A stretch of 64,000 nucleotides of DNA from Gibbula magus (taxonomy: Eukaryota; Mollusca; Gastropoda; Trochida; Trochidae). The position numbers were made by a program, and so were the translations under genes. Under the pieces are notes generated by a model. That model was not told the origin of the DNA and ran no database searches. It was given only the letters and a program-made list of their open reading frames with translations. Within the stretch, counting starts at the first letter, position 1, and each line of letters starts with the position of its first letter. Where the stretch lies: the NCBI GenBank assembly GCA_936450465.1, contig OW388293.1:51797201-51861200 (forward strand), given 5' to 3'. Below, in pieces: positions 1 to 12,840 of the stretch.

Positions 1-131
1 AGTCATTTTTGATTTTCAGATTTAAATAGTGAAATCAACATTTTATCTTTTGGATTCCATACCTTTTAACTTTTTATGTGTTTTGGAATTTAAAAAGTGT
101 CCTGAATTAAATATATTATACTTAAACTGAC

Positions 132-3100
132 ATTTGAGCCTTCCTTATTGATGGTAGCGAGATGATTCGCTGGACCTCGCTCTGATGGAAGGAGTAACCG
201 GTCATCCAAGTGACTCCTCCACCCACAACCACTGACCAGAACGAGTGACGCCGGCCAGGATCTGGGTCGAAGCTGTAAAGCAGTATACCACCATTATGAG
301 GAAGCTGGGCTCAATTGTCAGTTGCTGATAATATGTCACCTTATTACTCATATGGTTGAAAATAACCGAGTTAATATTATTGATATGAGCAAATGTGGAC
401 ATATCACGTTTACCTAGCAACCACTGTTTCACTGCGAATTCCCGTATTTCGTCGTCTGTAACGTCATAAAACGATTGTTCGTGACGTCACTGTCGCTTGC
501 CGTCACAGGAGAAGTGGGCCGTTTCCTGGTTATTTTTACGCGAATCAAATGGAATAAAATGGGTAATAAAGAAATTATTACACTCGAAAGTGTGTCATAT
601 GACTTTTACAAAACTCGTACACATTTATGTATAACCCTCGCTCTCGCTCAGGAAATACAAAAAATCACACTCGTTTCGTAAAAGTCATATGACACACTTC
701 CTCGGGTAATAATCTCTATATATCACTGAGATACTGACAGTTTCATCTTCAAAATAATCACAGTAACTTGATGTTCAAGATCTTCATAATGATTATCCTA
801 TAAGAGAATCAACTTGATGACGTCAAATGTTTTAATTCCTAATTTGTAAGAGAACAATGAATTGATTAATATAGAACCATGTAGCTCATCTGGCGTTAAA
901 CGATAAACTAGAATAAGTTAAAATATCTATCATTTGTGGCCCCTGTGCCCAACATTTGGGGTGACAAGGTCACCAAATCTACAGTTTATTTTCCAAATGG
1001 CTAAAGAGTCAGGACGCAACATTTTACCTTTCTAGAGGTTTTCATGTTAGAGATGAAGATGAAAATAGCTTGTTCAGGCCATTACCCCTGTGACCTAGAT
1101 TTAGGATCACAGGGTCACCAAATCTTTAATTTAGAAACACCATTGGCCAAGGAGTCTGTGCAAAACACGTCAAGTTTCTAGAGCTTTCTGTACTTGAGAA
1201 GAAGATGAACATATGTTTTAAGGTCAAGGAGTCTCTACATAAAATTTCTTGAGAAGAAGTCGAAAAAAGTGAATGGACGGACGGACGGACGGACGCCGGA
1301 CACCGGACATCATGCCATGCAATCATGCCCATCAGGCCTTTTTAGGCAAATGAGCTAAAAAATATGGGGAAATTATTTTGCATATTGAATGAAGTATAAC
1401 TTACGTTTATATACTGTTTATTGAAATGAACTGTTGATGAAGAAAATTATTGTTGGAAGATAAAATATTGTATATAAACACACGTTAAATGCTGTCAATT
1501 GTATATCACACTAACACATTCTCTCTTGCAGTCTGAAGCATCACCTAATCAATGTGCTTAAAGCGGTTTGTATACTCGTTGAAATAGCTTACTCATGGAA
1601 ATATATTTTTGAATTTCTGTCTGCAATCTCCCAGGCCCGAGGAAATCCACCAATGACAATGCAGCCTTGTATAAACACAGCAAGAAGAGCTACGACAATT
1701 AACAGAGCTTGGAAACTGTCAGTCCACAAGACGGCTTTCATACCACCCTGTAAGATGAAACATTCATATACTCGCTAAATATTCAGTGATAGTTTTTGAA
1801 ATAGTTACATTTCAGTGTAAATTCTTCGAAAATTTATACAAATGGCAAAACCTTATGCAAAATGACACAAGGATACAACTAAAACAGGTAATCATAACGG
1901 AATGTATACTTGGAATGTATTTAGATAGCTCCTGCCCCACATAGGGCTTACTTTTCTTTTAAATTTCTTAGGAGCGGTGGAAGTCTCATAACTGTAGAAA
2001 AAAGGTTGTAGGATGAGAATATGTTTGTAAATTGCCTTTCTTAGTATCAATATAATTCAATAATTTATTGTTTTCAAGGCAATTTGACCCACAATTCGAT
2101 TCATTGATACAATATTCATAAAAAGACACACATGCCTATCAGAGAATTTATCCACATATACGTCAGATGTTGTCCAATAAGTTCCCTAACATGAAAATAA
2201 AGTCATTTGAATTCATTAAATATTTCAAACCGTTGATATTACTGCTGTTATTGAATATTAATGGCACATCATCACGAAAAGTTTGAAAAATTGGTCAATG
2301 ATATATGATACGGATGTCATCTTCGGTTGCTTTACATGAAGAACAGAGTTGGGACTTTCATAATAATTAAAACCGTATATAATTGTATACCTACATGTAC
2401 ATGTAGATGGTTATAAGAGCTTCGAAAAATTAGTAATGCTTTCCGCTATTTTCTATTATGAAGATCATATATGTACAATTCTTGGGTAAATGACGATTTA
2501 ATAGTGGAATAAAATTGTAAGGACTCTTTTTCTGTAAGTTCTGCATGGCAGTCTTCTTTTACACAGTCAATTTCATCTTCCATTGAATTTCTTTAGAAAT
2601 AAATCTATAATCCCTACTCCTTGCTGCAGCAACACATGAATAATAACTAATAGGCCAGGACCATTAGTCAAAAGATATGGACAACCCGGAAAAAAATAGT
2701 AGAAAGCTGATTTTTTCTGAAGACCTTAAAAATATCTTATTATATCAATGGCATAAAGTTCTGCAAATTCTAGCTGGTGGCTTTTTCAAAATGGCCGCCA
2801 TTTCCAAGATGGCCGCCGGCGTTTCGGTAAATTGTTAAATTATTTTTATTTTTAAGTTAATCATGTCATATCATATATCAAATGAAAGCCCTCTTCAAAT
2901 GGAATCCAAAAATGCATAGTTTAATAGGGTAATTAGTGAATCAATTATTGGGTTTCTGAAAATTGCACACTCAACAGGAGTTGCTTCAGTGGTTCAAGAG
3001 GAACATCCTTGAAGTTTTGTCGCAACTCTCTTGTGCTCACAACACCCTGGGTACGTCGAACTGAGGTGCTTGCTAACTCGCAAAAGCTTGACTCGAGGAG

Positions 3101-4698
3101 GAGTCACTGTGTGGAGGGGGTGTATGTGGCAAGGTGAGATGAAAGTGTTCCTACTGGCTTCCTACGGGGCTACTGGTCCCGGGTTCGATTCCCACTGGAG
3201 GTGATCTCACTATCACTTCTGTTACAGCTTAATGCAGTGTGCAGTCCAAGTTGACAATCACGAGAAGAGTAAAATCACTAGTTTGCTTTAACGGCTCGAC
3301 ACCATCCATTCTGACCTGTGTTTGGCACTACAATTGGCCGAAAAACATGCATTTGCCATTTGATCTACTTCTGTATTTCAAAGCAGTTGACATTGTGAAA
3401 TCTTCAAAGCTGGACAATATTATTATTCACCTTGGAGCTATTCATTTACTGATGTCATATAAGGGATCGATTGGATATGTGGTGGGAGGCAGTGGGTTGG
3501 AAGATTTATGGGCTACTTTCTTTGTCCCAAACAGTTTAATTCATCTGATAAGTGATCATGCATATGCCTGAGCCCAACGTGCCCATTTTCTTTCTTCATG
3601 TCATAATGCCTACTCTGTTAGAAACACCTGGTTGTATGGATGATTTAGATGTCACTCTGCTCAGAAATGTCCACCAATCCCTGCTGAATGGAGAACGTGT
3701 CGTTCTACTGATGCAGTCATAGATGAAGAATGTGTTCAAAATCTGCTGCCAATGCGAGTAGGACAGGCAAACTCTGGACTGCATATGTTAAGCAAGTATC
3801 AATTCTACTTTAAATCCGAGCTGAACGCACAAGAAATTGGAATTTGCATCTTGATGCAATCACAGAAATGATCCCACTGTTTCATGTTGCAGGTCATCTT
3901 GCTCATGCAAAGTCTGCTCGCCTCTATGTTGACCAGATGGTCTTCTGACCAATCCTACAAGTACAGACACATTCTTGAGTGGGAATTAAGTGATCAAACA
4001 AAATTTAGAAGAATCTAATGAGATTATTGAACGTATCTGGAGATATGACACTTGGCCATGGCACCAAGGATAGCACTTTTTATCCAACCGGTATGTCATA
4101 CCGTGGGATATAATCGTCGCCCTGTCCGTCTGTCCGTCCGTAATCATTTCGTTTCCGGAGCACAACCCGAAAACGGTTCATGATATCTTGTTGAAACTTT
4201 CCATGTGTATTACCCACCAACTGAAGTGGTGCCTTTTGATATTTTGAGATTTCTGAATATTTTCCATAGAAACGTGTTGGATTTGGACTTTGTTAAGAGA
4301 TAGGTTCGTTTCCGGAGCACAGTTCCAAAACTATTCATCATATCTTCCTGAAACTTTGCATGTGTATTACCCACTAACTGAAGTGGTGCATTTTGATATT
4401 TTCAAATTTCTGAATTTTTTGTTTTCGTTTCCATAGAAACAGGTTGGATTTGGGCTTTGTTCAGGGATAGGTCTGCTTCTGTTGTAGAACTCCAAAACCC
4501 TTTATCATGCCTCAAACTCACCATGTGTATTACCCCCTAACTGAAGTAATTTATATACAATTATCTGTCAAAGATGTGTTTTATAAATTATGTGGGACCG
4601 GTGGGATATGTCATCTTCTGATGACTCTTGTCTTAAAATGAGTCCATTCCATGCCACGCTGCATTCCAATATGTGATGCTCTGAAAAAGTTCAAAGAT

Positions 4699-4735
<37 letters not shown>

Positions 4736-7700
4736 TGAGTAGCATGTTTAGAGGTGCGAGAAACTACGAAACACATATTCTTCAACCGACTGAAAATGCA
4801 CAAGGTTATTGCTGGAAAATCGGCAAAAACAGATCCAGCAATTTCAGTTGGAAGCAAAGCAGCATTAGCTTTACCTGATCAAATATGTGTAAACGTAGCC
4901 AAATCACAGTGAATGGGGTTGAATTGGAAGTAAATTCAACAATGCTATTCATGAGAGTCACATGTGTGATTCAAGTCAAGTCCAGAAATGAAATCATATC
5001 TCCTCCACGAGTTTGCAAAGCAACCACCCTCGTATTTCACAAATTCTCTGATAAAGGAAAACACAAACGGTATAATGGCAAATCTTCTCATATCACTGTG
5101 ATATCTGACGATGAACTCCCGGTAGATGCACTCTTTGTCTATGATGTTTGTCACCTTCTCCGTTGTCTTTCCTGACCTGTTGATGTTACATATGATCAGA
5201 TCTGTGACCCTTATATATTGCACATAATCATTATGTGGTTCAGAACCCATAGTAGTGTTTAATGGGTATGATAATATCCCATGTGCAAACAGTTTGTTTA
5301 GAGCATGAACATCTAATGTTTGCACATGCAGCTTCTAGGTGTGACACAATCTCAACTCTCTATAATCAAGGAAAGAAGAAAGCTCTAGCCCTCCTGTTGG
5401 ACATTGCTCAAAACTGGGATTCTTTGAATATGTTCGATCAACATTCCCAGGTTCCCAAGTTCCCAGGATGACAGAACTTGTGTTTGAGAAACATTCCTCT
5501 TGTAACTCTTTGTCTCTGAACAAACATCGATGTATTTCAAATCAGTCCATAGAGCTAGATTATCATCCACTTTCAAATTGGAATCACTCCCTCCAACATG
5601 TTCAGAGCATACCTCACATAGACAGACATGTAGCAAAAGCAATGAAGTTGTAAACGTTATGAAGATTTTTTCTTTTGGATGCAAGACATGCATTGTGGTT
5701 GAACTTGTTTTAAAGCTAGGTTAGAGTGTTCAAGCCTGTGTACTGGATGTCATGGAAACTGCACCAGTCTTTGATTTGAGTGACTTACTGTGAATATATG
5801 ATATAGATATTTGACAAGGATTATAGTCATTATTTCACTACATTTCCTTTCTACAATAATAAGTTGCACATTTCTGAAAAGGATTTTAGCTTTTCCTTTG
5901 ATACACTTCATGCCATGATTGGCACAAATGTATTATACGAGTCGATGATCCAGCAAATGCCACCAGCTTGAATATTCAAGTCAACTTTATAACTGAAACC
6001 TCCTGATGCACGAATGTATTTCTAAATGTTTTAATCATCAATACACGTTATATGATATTAATGTATCATCATTACTCATGATAAGCATGGTTTGGTTTTG
6101 GAAATTATGTTTTAAATAGTAAACCGAAAATAGGTATTGAAGACATTTTCAAGACCAAATAATGGATAAACTAATCACTCCATGTGGAAAAACTATTTAG
6201 TTTTGGAATGCACTTGAAGAAAGCTTTCATTTGATATATAACATGATAAACTTAAAAATAAAAATAATTCATTAATTTACCAAAACGCCGGCGGCCATCT
6301 TGGAAATGGCGGCCATTTTGAAAAAGCCACCAGCTAGTATTTGCAGAACTTTATGCCATTGACATAAGGACAATATTTTTAAGGTATTCAGAGAAAATCA
6401 GCTTTCTAAAGTTTTGTCCACCTCATGTCTAATGGTCCTGGCCTATAACCCCGTTAGTGCGTTTTCTGTAGCACGTTTGCTTCAACATTAGATATGATTG
6501 GTACGGGTACCTGTATGATGGCATGAGAATGAATCTGAAACACTTTGTAAAAACTTTGACATACAACGGATATCCTAGTATGACCTTTGAAGTATACCTT
6601 TGATTCTGTGATTCAATGTATCAAACTGTGGCAAAATGTGCCATTGAGATCAAATGATCCAATATATATTTTGGAGCGACATTTACAAAAGCTGTCAGCT
6701 TGTTTGCCAATCCATTTCATTGGTGAATAAAATATGTTTGAACCAATATATATCTTTTTAATCTGAAGAAAATGAAAAATTAAATATATCAGTAATACAA
6801 ATAACTGTTGTTTGACACACATGTTTGATTACAAATTTACAGAACAAAAGTGAAAGTTCAATTTACGAAATTCTCAAGCGCGGTAATTTGAAAGGATTGA
6901 CAAATTACATGAACAAGAATGGATTCTCCTGCGCGAAAAACTAAACTGTTTTATTTTCATTGTATTGTTTAAAGGGCGTTATATATAACTTGATATCAGC
7001 ATTAAAGAGAGAATTCTGTCGCCATCTTGGATTTGTTTGCATTGCGAGAAATGAAAACACACTATATTTTACCTTATTTTACAACTTTTTAATAACTAAA
7101 GACATACGCTGATAGAGTATTCAGATAGTAACATATAACATGTCATAAACTAATAAATACTTTGCTGTTATGCTGTAGCGATGTTATCCCCACTCGCTGC
7201 GCCGACAACTGGCTTCAGTTCTCATTGTTTTATTTTACAACAAATGGACGCTTGTGTTTATCAAGTTGTGAAATATAAAGTCATCAAAATATTACCTTCA
7301 TTAGTATCTTTTATCTCAATTTAACTGTGTTCTAATCATGTATTAATAACACAAATATATGTGTAAACAGGAATATCCTCTCGAATTTCGTTTCCACAAA
7401 AAATAACCCGATAGAATCCTCCTTTTAAGGTACAACGTAAGTGAACAAACTCCACGAATGCAGTTGTTTACCGAAACTAATAGGAACTTATTTGAGACAA
7501 CATGTGAGAGAGTGAATGTCTTACCATAGATGTGTAGATAGTTACAAGGCCACCAACGGTCAGAATAGACACCCACAGGTCCATACCAGTTACTGCAGAC
7601 AATAATTAATTACAATGTTCTTTTCAATTTGGATTATTATTTTAAAAATTCAAATTATTTTGTATAACCTAATTTCCCCCATAGAGTTTACTCCCTCCAG

Positions 7701-10102
7701 ATTTCTTATCCTCTGGTCAACTATGACGAATTTCTCGGCTATAAATGGAGAGTCGATCCTGATTGCTTGCATAAGGAGGAGTCACATTTGCATGTGACAC
7801 GTCGTAATGCGTGTTTTTGGAATAGAAACGATAAACGTTTTCTCGTTAAAAGTATTATTCTCGATGTATGCCATTGGAATTTGTGAAAAAATTGGTCATA
7901 CATATACTGATAAAGAAGAAAACCACTCGGAGACTGAAAATAGTTCATTTGTGATATTTACATCAGACATATCCAAAGGACATATGCTAATAAGTAAACC
8001 TTTTGCAGTCAAAGGCTAAATCTTTAAAAACAACTTGGTCGACGTAAACGATTGGGCCGATTTAAATTCTTATTTCATTGGATAAAAAGCAAGGATATTA
8101 TATGTAGTGTCCTTTTTTACCGCTAGGCGATTTTGTTACAAATGAGAAATCCGTCATATTAGAACAGAAGCTGGGAAAATCTGAAAGGAGTACACTCTGT
8201 TGGAAGAGAAATGGTATCAACTGGAACTGGTAAGTATTCACTTTGATATAGGTGGTAAGAGTTTCTCGTAAAGAAAATGTATGTCTACATTACAATTTTA
8301 CTCACGTTTAAATATTCAAATTCAACATGGTAAATATTACCTGACTTGAGAGCGAGCGATGGCGCATACAGAACAAAGGACAGGTACACCAACTGGAAGA
8401 ATTCACATATATTTTGATTACATTTGAATGGATTAAAACAGAGGACGAAGACCCAGTGACCATTAGCGTTAGATTAATGTGTAGGAAAACCATTCGTTTG
8501 ATCACAAGAAAAGATCTGCAAATAATGTCACATAAATATAACATTTCTTTCTTTTGTTTTGGGGAATATGTCCTCCGATCAAAATAAAAGGTTTCATAAA
8601 TAATCTTGCATACATGTAAGATTTCTAAAATGTTGTTTTATCACAATAAAAGACAAATAACCTCACATACATTTACATGTAAGAATTTTTTTAAATATAG
8701 TAATTTTGGTAAACAATTAAAAGTGTTGAGTTTACACACAGTCTGAAAGATCCAGTTCGTTGTAGCTACAACTGTCACCAGCTTTCCAAAGCGCATATCC
8801 AGATACTGAAATAGATTACAGGTACAAGTATTTGCCAATCCATGTGTACAGATAAGGGTTTATTATCTCAGTACATGTGTATAAACATTTACATACTATA
8901 TATGATATGTATCTAAATGTACACATGGGATCACCGATCATGTACTGTGACTCGTTTAGCATTACAGGAAATTTTCTCTAAATTTTAGTATGGTGTAGAA
9001 TAATCTGACACTATTCGTGTGAATGTAGAAATGGTTACTTGTTTCCTCTTATGGACAGAACGGGATTGACATTTGATATGTTCACAGAACTCAGATTCCA
9101 ACAAATAAGTATTTTTGAATTGAACAGTATTGTATAAACCTTTCATTAAATTAGTAACATATGTACGACGATGGAAGTGAAAAGGTAAACAATCTGATGA
9201 CGTCACTACAGCTGCATCCCAAGAGTTTGTACATCTGCTTGTGCTTCTGAAAATGGCAGTTGAAGGATCCATAAATTCATAACGTTAAACCTCATAGTAC
9301 ATATGTAAGCCGTGTGACCAGGGGTCACACTTTCGAAACTTATTTAGCTATTTATTTTGAAAAATATCCAGTACGTGATCAGCTGCGTCGAACATTGAGC
9401 ATGTGTTTCCTCATTCATCCATTCTATGTACTTGTAATGCTCTATTCTAATTAAATCGCCATTGATACTTTTACTTGAAAATTAATTTAAAATTTTACTT
9501 TTCAAATTGTGACATCTTTTTCATTATGCTGAAGTTCGAAAACTTGCACTATTGACGTGACGGTCACATGTAAATTTGAGAATGATTATTGTAGGCTTTG
9601 GTATAAGATGATTCTTCGACATTGTATTTTGTGTAATTAAATTGACGTCACAATGAAAGCTAATTTACATGATATTTACACTAAGGTAGGTGAAGAAACT
9701 TTCGGGATACAGCTGTAGTTTATGAAACCAAGGACATACCTCATAGATGCTGGTCACTCCCAGATTATATATGAACGGGTTGAAGACATGCGCTGACACC
9801 CCTATGGAGAACACAAAGCCGAACATTAACCAACAAAACATTGTATTATAGTTGTAGACTTCCGCCGGAACTCCCAACAATGTCAAGGCCGACAGAAAGG
9901 TCACGCTCAACGACAAGGATACCGGAAGTATAGCCATTCTACCCCCTCCAGTCAACACTACTGAAGGATTGGTATTATTCCTGTCTTTGATAGCAAAGTA
10001 GACTCCAATAAAGAGCGAAACGGATAACGTTATACCCAGCACTACAAAATCAACAGCGCTGAATATCTTGATGACTCCTGTTTCTATACTCGCTGTCTCC
10101 AT
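132..10102 (-). CDS. SLC5-family sodium/solute cotransporter (SMCT/SMVT-like), copy 1, 5' part (exons 1-6)
   Basis: Coding exons on the minus strand, in transcription order: 10102-9740 (ATG at 10102), 8805-8740, 8392-8341, 7592-7525, 1747-1593, 272-132. Exon 1 begins after an acceptor at about 10110, so a 5' UTR exon lies upstream. The products match the start of the SLC5 (sodium:solute symporter) family, closest in pattern to the monocarboxylate/multivitamin branch (SLC5A8, A12, A6). A first hydrophobic segment spans residues 16-37. It is followed by GGGRMA, the LLGVPAEVYNYN signature, VLYAPSLAL (exon 3), GGMKAVLWTDSFQ (exon 5) and FDPDPGRRHSFW (exon 6). Exon lengths 363, 66, 52, 68, 155 and 141 nt equal those of the downstream paralogue, and exon 1 is about 90% identical in protein. 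The last donor (GTCAGT at 126-131) leaves phase 2; exons 7-15 must lie beyond the left edge. By family it imports small carboxylates or vitamins with Na+ at the plasma membrane; the substrate is not readable here. No broken codon was seen. Confidence 0.9.
464..714 (-). mobile_element. Fold-back MITE, family A, copy 1
   Basis: The core is an inverted repeat: AAGTGTGTCATATGACTTTT at 589-608 is mirrored around 675-700, separated by a CTCGCTCTCGCTC spacer. A second copy in opposite orientation is at 39243-39494, sharing the arms and the outer GTGACGTCACGAACA segment. It lies in intron 5 of SLC5 copy 1. No coding capacity. The outer ends are approximate. Confidence 0.65.
880..1362 (+). mobile_element. 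Interspersed repeat with TAGCTCATC inverted ends, copy 1
   Basis: One of four same-strand copies in the window (others near 12841, 26830 and 61480). The left end reads GTAGCTCATCTGG and the right end finishes near ATGAGCTAAAA, an inverted pair. Inside are degenerate units with 'gaccccatttggggtcac..gtcaccaaatctacaatttagaa..tctagag..gaagaagatgaaaatag'. The right part has GGAC tandem repeats followed by GCCGGACACC. No ORF. It is probably a non-autonomous element. Confidence 0.6.
4070..4620 (+). repeat. Interspersed repeat nested in the long-TIR element
   Basis: About 550 bp of internally repeated sequence: three units of 'cgtttccggagcacaac..aaaac..ttcat..atcttg..gaaactttgcatgtgtattaccca..aactgaagtggtgc', period about 170 bp. 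It is bounded by 'aaccggtatgtcat..gtgggata' on the left and 'accggtgggatatgtcat' on the right, and interrupts the surrounding coding relic. No ORF. Confidence 0.55.
4699..4732. repeat. (CA)n microsatellite
   Basis: A pure CA/TG dinucleotide run of about 34 bp within the long-TIR element. It accounts for the Thr-His and Cys-Val runs in translations of this spot, which are not real protein. Confidence 0.95.
6448..7524 (-). other. Intron 4 of SLC5 copy 1, left over sequence
   Basis: AT-rich non-coding sequence between the long-TIR element and exon 4. No ORF with family similarity was seen. Sequence near 6620-6840 and 7300-7520 resembles the matching intron of copy 2 near 36840-37260, consistent with the duplication. 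Confidence 0.5.
9208..9718. mobile_element. MITE family B (about 50-bp TIRs), copy in SLC5 copy 1 intron 1
   Basis: Ends are inverted repeats of the type CAGCTGTATCCCGAAAGTTT followed by a 'gttcacctacatgtgt..ctcagtgcaaat' arm. The left end starts at about 9208 and the right end finishes at about 9718, immediately next to the donor side of exon 1. A copy at the same gene position in SLC5 copy 2 (39005-39675) shows that insertion predates the gene duplication; another independent copy is at 31822-32377. A TGACGTCA palindrome sits at the left edge (9197-9204). No coding capacity. Confidence 0.65.
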
Positions 10103-11694
10103 TGTTGGTGCTGAAACAAACAGAACAAAGTTTCACAATATATGTATTTATTTATTTATTAATATTCCTGGAACTTACACACCACACATTTCAAACATAT
10201 ATCGGTAGAATACACAACCAAGATAATTAAAAAAAGAATTAGAAACACAGTCACAAGTGATGATAAAAGGATTCAGGGCTATATACAGCAATAGGATATA
10301 TAACTTCTATAAACTTCTACAGTGGCTATGGCAACTTTATCTCACGGTAATTATAGTTAGTCTCTCAGTGTTTTTGCATTATTAGTTAATGAGAAAGTAT
10401 GGTTTTGTGAAAATCAAAATGTCAGCTAAACCACTTGACCTATGAAGTCGTCAACGTTTACTTTTTTTGTCACAATGACATAAGCTATCATTTAGAAAGA
10501 ATAAATTGGCCAAAGTTGAATTTAAATTACCGTTCGGAAATTCAAAATGGTGGCTAAACATTGTAATAACATTGTCCATCGTTCAAAACAAGTTGCAAGT
10601 CAGTAGTTTAATTTGCCCATGTTCAAAACTTTAATTTTTAAAAATGTAACTTACGAAATCGGTACAAATCTACAAATGTGCAAGTTTCAACTCTAAGATG
10701 TAAGTTACTTCAGATAAGAAGATTGTCAAAGATGCACGGGATCGGACAAAATATCTCTAAAATCAAAATGGCGGCGAAACCATGTGATCTACGAACTTGC
10801 AGTGATTTACTTTTTTCCCTTTTATTGTTACGGCACTTCTTTTACAAAAGAGTCAAGTCTCTAAATGCATTTTGATTTTTTTCCATGTGAAATATTGACA
10901 TTCACATTCGAACTGGACCTTTACTACCTGGTTTTATGGTAAACTTCCTAACAATCCGTCATTGGGACGTGTTTCATTTTAAAAAATGGAATGTAATCAT
11001 TTAATCAAGTCAATCTGATGATTATGTTTGTCCAATTTCAGAAGGGAAATCTCAAATTTGTATTTTTTCTTTTGGGATTTACCACATTGCCTTTTTAGTT
11101 ACTGTTATTACAATGTCATCAAGATGTCTATGAAAGGTGCTTATAGTAGAATTCCCAAGAGATATTCCTTACCTTTACTGCATATGTTCAAACATTGGAT
11201 TAACAATATATCATTTTCATTTTGTTTTGATTGAACAGTACTAGTATTAGTGATCAAATGGGCTTAAATTGTTATGACTGGTAACAAACTAATGAATTCG
11301 TATATAAAAGTCATGGAAGAGATATTTTAAAGAAACGCCTAAATTCCTACCTGTTAATCCTCTTTCTTCTGATTTATCCACATTCGAAATGACCGTCAGT
11401 GTGCATTTGGACATAGCATATTCAGTATTGTATTCAATTATGATAATTAGATATATACAGATAATATTAACATGCAAAGTGATATGCATCTTTAATTATT
11501 TTATGTTATCAACAAGCGTTTGAAACAATACAATAATGTCAGGTTTCAAGTACATCTACATACATTAGCAACGTGATATTTTAATCTGTAATGTTGAGTT
11601 CCTTGTAAATGTATATATGATAACACACAATGTCAGTTATGGGGACAAATTTCGATATAAAACCTTCATGTAGGGTAATTAGGTTTTTTTTGGG

Positions 11695-11965
11695 CCTATA
11701 TAGGTGAGTGAGGTGAGTTGGATTTAACACAGCTTTCAAGAGTATTTTACTTGTATGACGGTTGCTAGTATTATGGCAGGGAGAAAGCCCACAAAGCCAT
11801 TTGGCTATGCATTGCGGTGAACAAGCGAACCATGGGTGGTTGCACCCAAACCTTAGTTTGTGTAGAACAGTTCTCTACTGCAGACAAAATGCCGTATCCT
11901 GGCGGGATTCGAACCCCGGACCTCTTGACCCCAAGCATATATAGGATCCCGTTACATTTCAGCCC
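11695..11965 (-). mobile_element. tRNA-derived SINE, copy 1
   Basis: Read on the minus strand, the head has a polymerase III B-box match GGTTCGAATCC near 11905-11915. The body continues through 'caatgcatagccaaatggctttgtgggctttctccctgccataatactagcaaccgtcat' and ends in a CTCACTCACCT-type tail at 11695-11715. A second copy follows directly at 12040-12300 and an opposite-strand copy is at 30540-30680. Translations across it are spurious. Confidence 0.65.
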
Positions 11966-12039
11966 TACCACCGTATTCCCGAACCCTTAGATAGTAAATA
12001 CCACACACATCTTAAGGCAGTTCTATACTGAAAACAAAC

Positions 12040-12300
12040 AAGAGTTGAGTGAGTGAGTGAGTTGGGGTTTAACGCCGCTTTCAAGAGTATTTCACTTATA
12101 TCGCGGCTGCTAGTATTATGGCAGGGAGAAAGTCCGCAACGCCATGTGGCTATGCACTGCGGTGAAACATGCGAGCGTCGGCTGGAACTAGCGAACCATG
12201 GGTGGTACTACGCTGAAATTCAGTGTAGCATTGCACCCAAACATTACTGCGTGTAGACCTCTTGATCCGAAGCCGAACGCGCTAACCACTGCGCTATCAT
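12040..12300 (-). mobile_element. tRNA-derived SINE, copy 2
   Basis: Same body as the copy at 11695. On the minus strand the head begins TAGCGCAGTGGTTAGCGCG at about 12296-12278, an excellent tRNA-like A-box region. The B-box part is missing here by an internal deletion. The tail on the plus strand is (GAGT)n at 12046-12062. Together, copies 1 and 2 show a complete A-box plus B-box head. Confidence 0.65.
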
Positions 12301-12840
12301 TTAATAAAACATGTGTACCTTACACATTCAAAGTTACATATCTCTGCAACAAAACCACTTCTGGCACTCTATTTTCCATTACTATTTCATTTCAGGTCAA
12401 TATAATATAATAGTTTTTCTGAAAATAGTGGACAATTCCTTTCCTCCATTTTCAAAGGTGTCTTTATCAGTGAGAACGGTTAGAATTGAGTTGTTTTGAT
12501 GTTTAATGTGAATGTAAACATAAAAAAATACTAAAAGAATACATTCATTTGTAAATATATACTCTATTTTTAACTTGATTAGGTCCATATCCCAGCCGAG
12601 AGAAATGCAACTTCAAATGTCTGTCAATTTAAAAGAAATGTGTAAATATAATTCTGCTCAGTTATGTTTGCTTCACAAAACTAGCTCCTGAATTCGGACA
12701 GATATCTTGTGTAAAAAGGGAAATTCAAGGCATGAATTTAGAGAGTAGATTTTATCGATGTCTTTTCTAATTTCCCTGTACTGTAAATACATGATTGCGT
12801 TACTTCAGTGAATCTACGGAAGATTATAACTGAAAAAACA

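Larger units (their letters stand above)
3329..5724 (+). pseudogene. Decayed coding region of the long-TIR element (unknown family)
   Basis: An open stretch on the plus strand to 3571 includes LLLYFKAVDIVKSS, HLGAIHLLMSYKGSIGYV and GGSGLEDLWATFF. It continues after a stop and frameshifts through 3572-4070 (for example PMRVGQANSGLHMLSKYQFY). An inserted repeat (about 4070-4620) splits it. Downstream, PRCIPICDALKKF, a stretch starting MCKRSQITVNGVELEV at 4885 and later short segments up to about 5720 look like continued degraded protein. The pattern resembles uncharacterised proteins that recur in many copies in marine invertebrate genomes, but I cannot name a domain or a catalytic motif. Multiple stops make it non-functional. 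It may be the transposase or an accessory ORF of the surrounding element. Confidence 0.5.
2651..6447. mobile_element. 3.8 kb DNA-transposon-like element with long terminal inverted repeats
   Basis: Left terminal repeat at about 2651-2925 and right terminal repeat at about 6190-6447 are inverted copies over roughly 260-275 bp, with scattered differences. Both begin TAGGCCAGGACCATTAG and share the marked segment AAAATGGCCGCCATTTCC. TA flanks the GGCC ends on both sides, compatible with a TA target duplication, though this is weak. The interior holds a decayed plus-strand coding region (separate entry), a nested repeat near 4070-4620 and a CA microsatellite. It sits in intron 4 of SLC5 copy 1, which is 5.8 kb here but 1.25 kb in copy 2, so insertion after the gene duplication is the simplest reading. 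The superfamily is not recognised. Confidence 0.75.

Noticed and set aside
3175..3200. tRNA gene suggested by GGTTCGATTCCC
   Set aside because: Only a B-box-like match; no cloverleaf or A box at the right distance was found. Possibly an old SINE piece.
4633..4878. Short ORFs with Thr-His or Cys-Val runs
   Set aside because: Produced by the CA microsatellite.
11762..12410. Short ORFs in both strands
   Set aside because: Lie within tRNA-derived SINEs.
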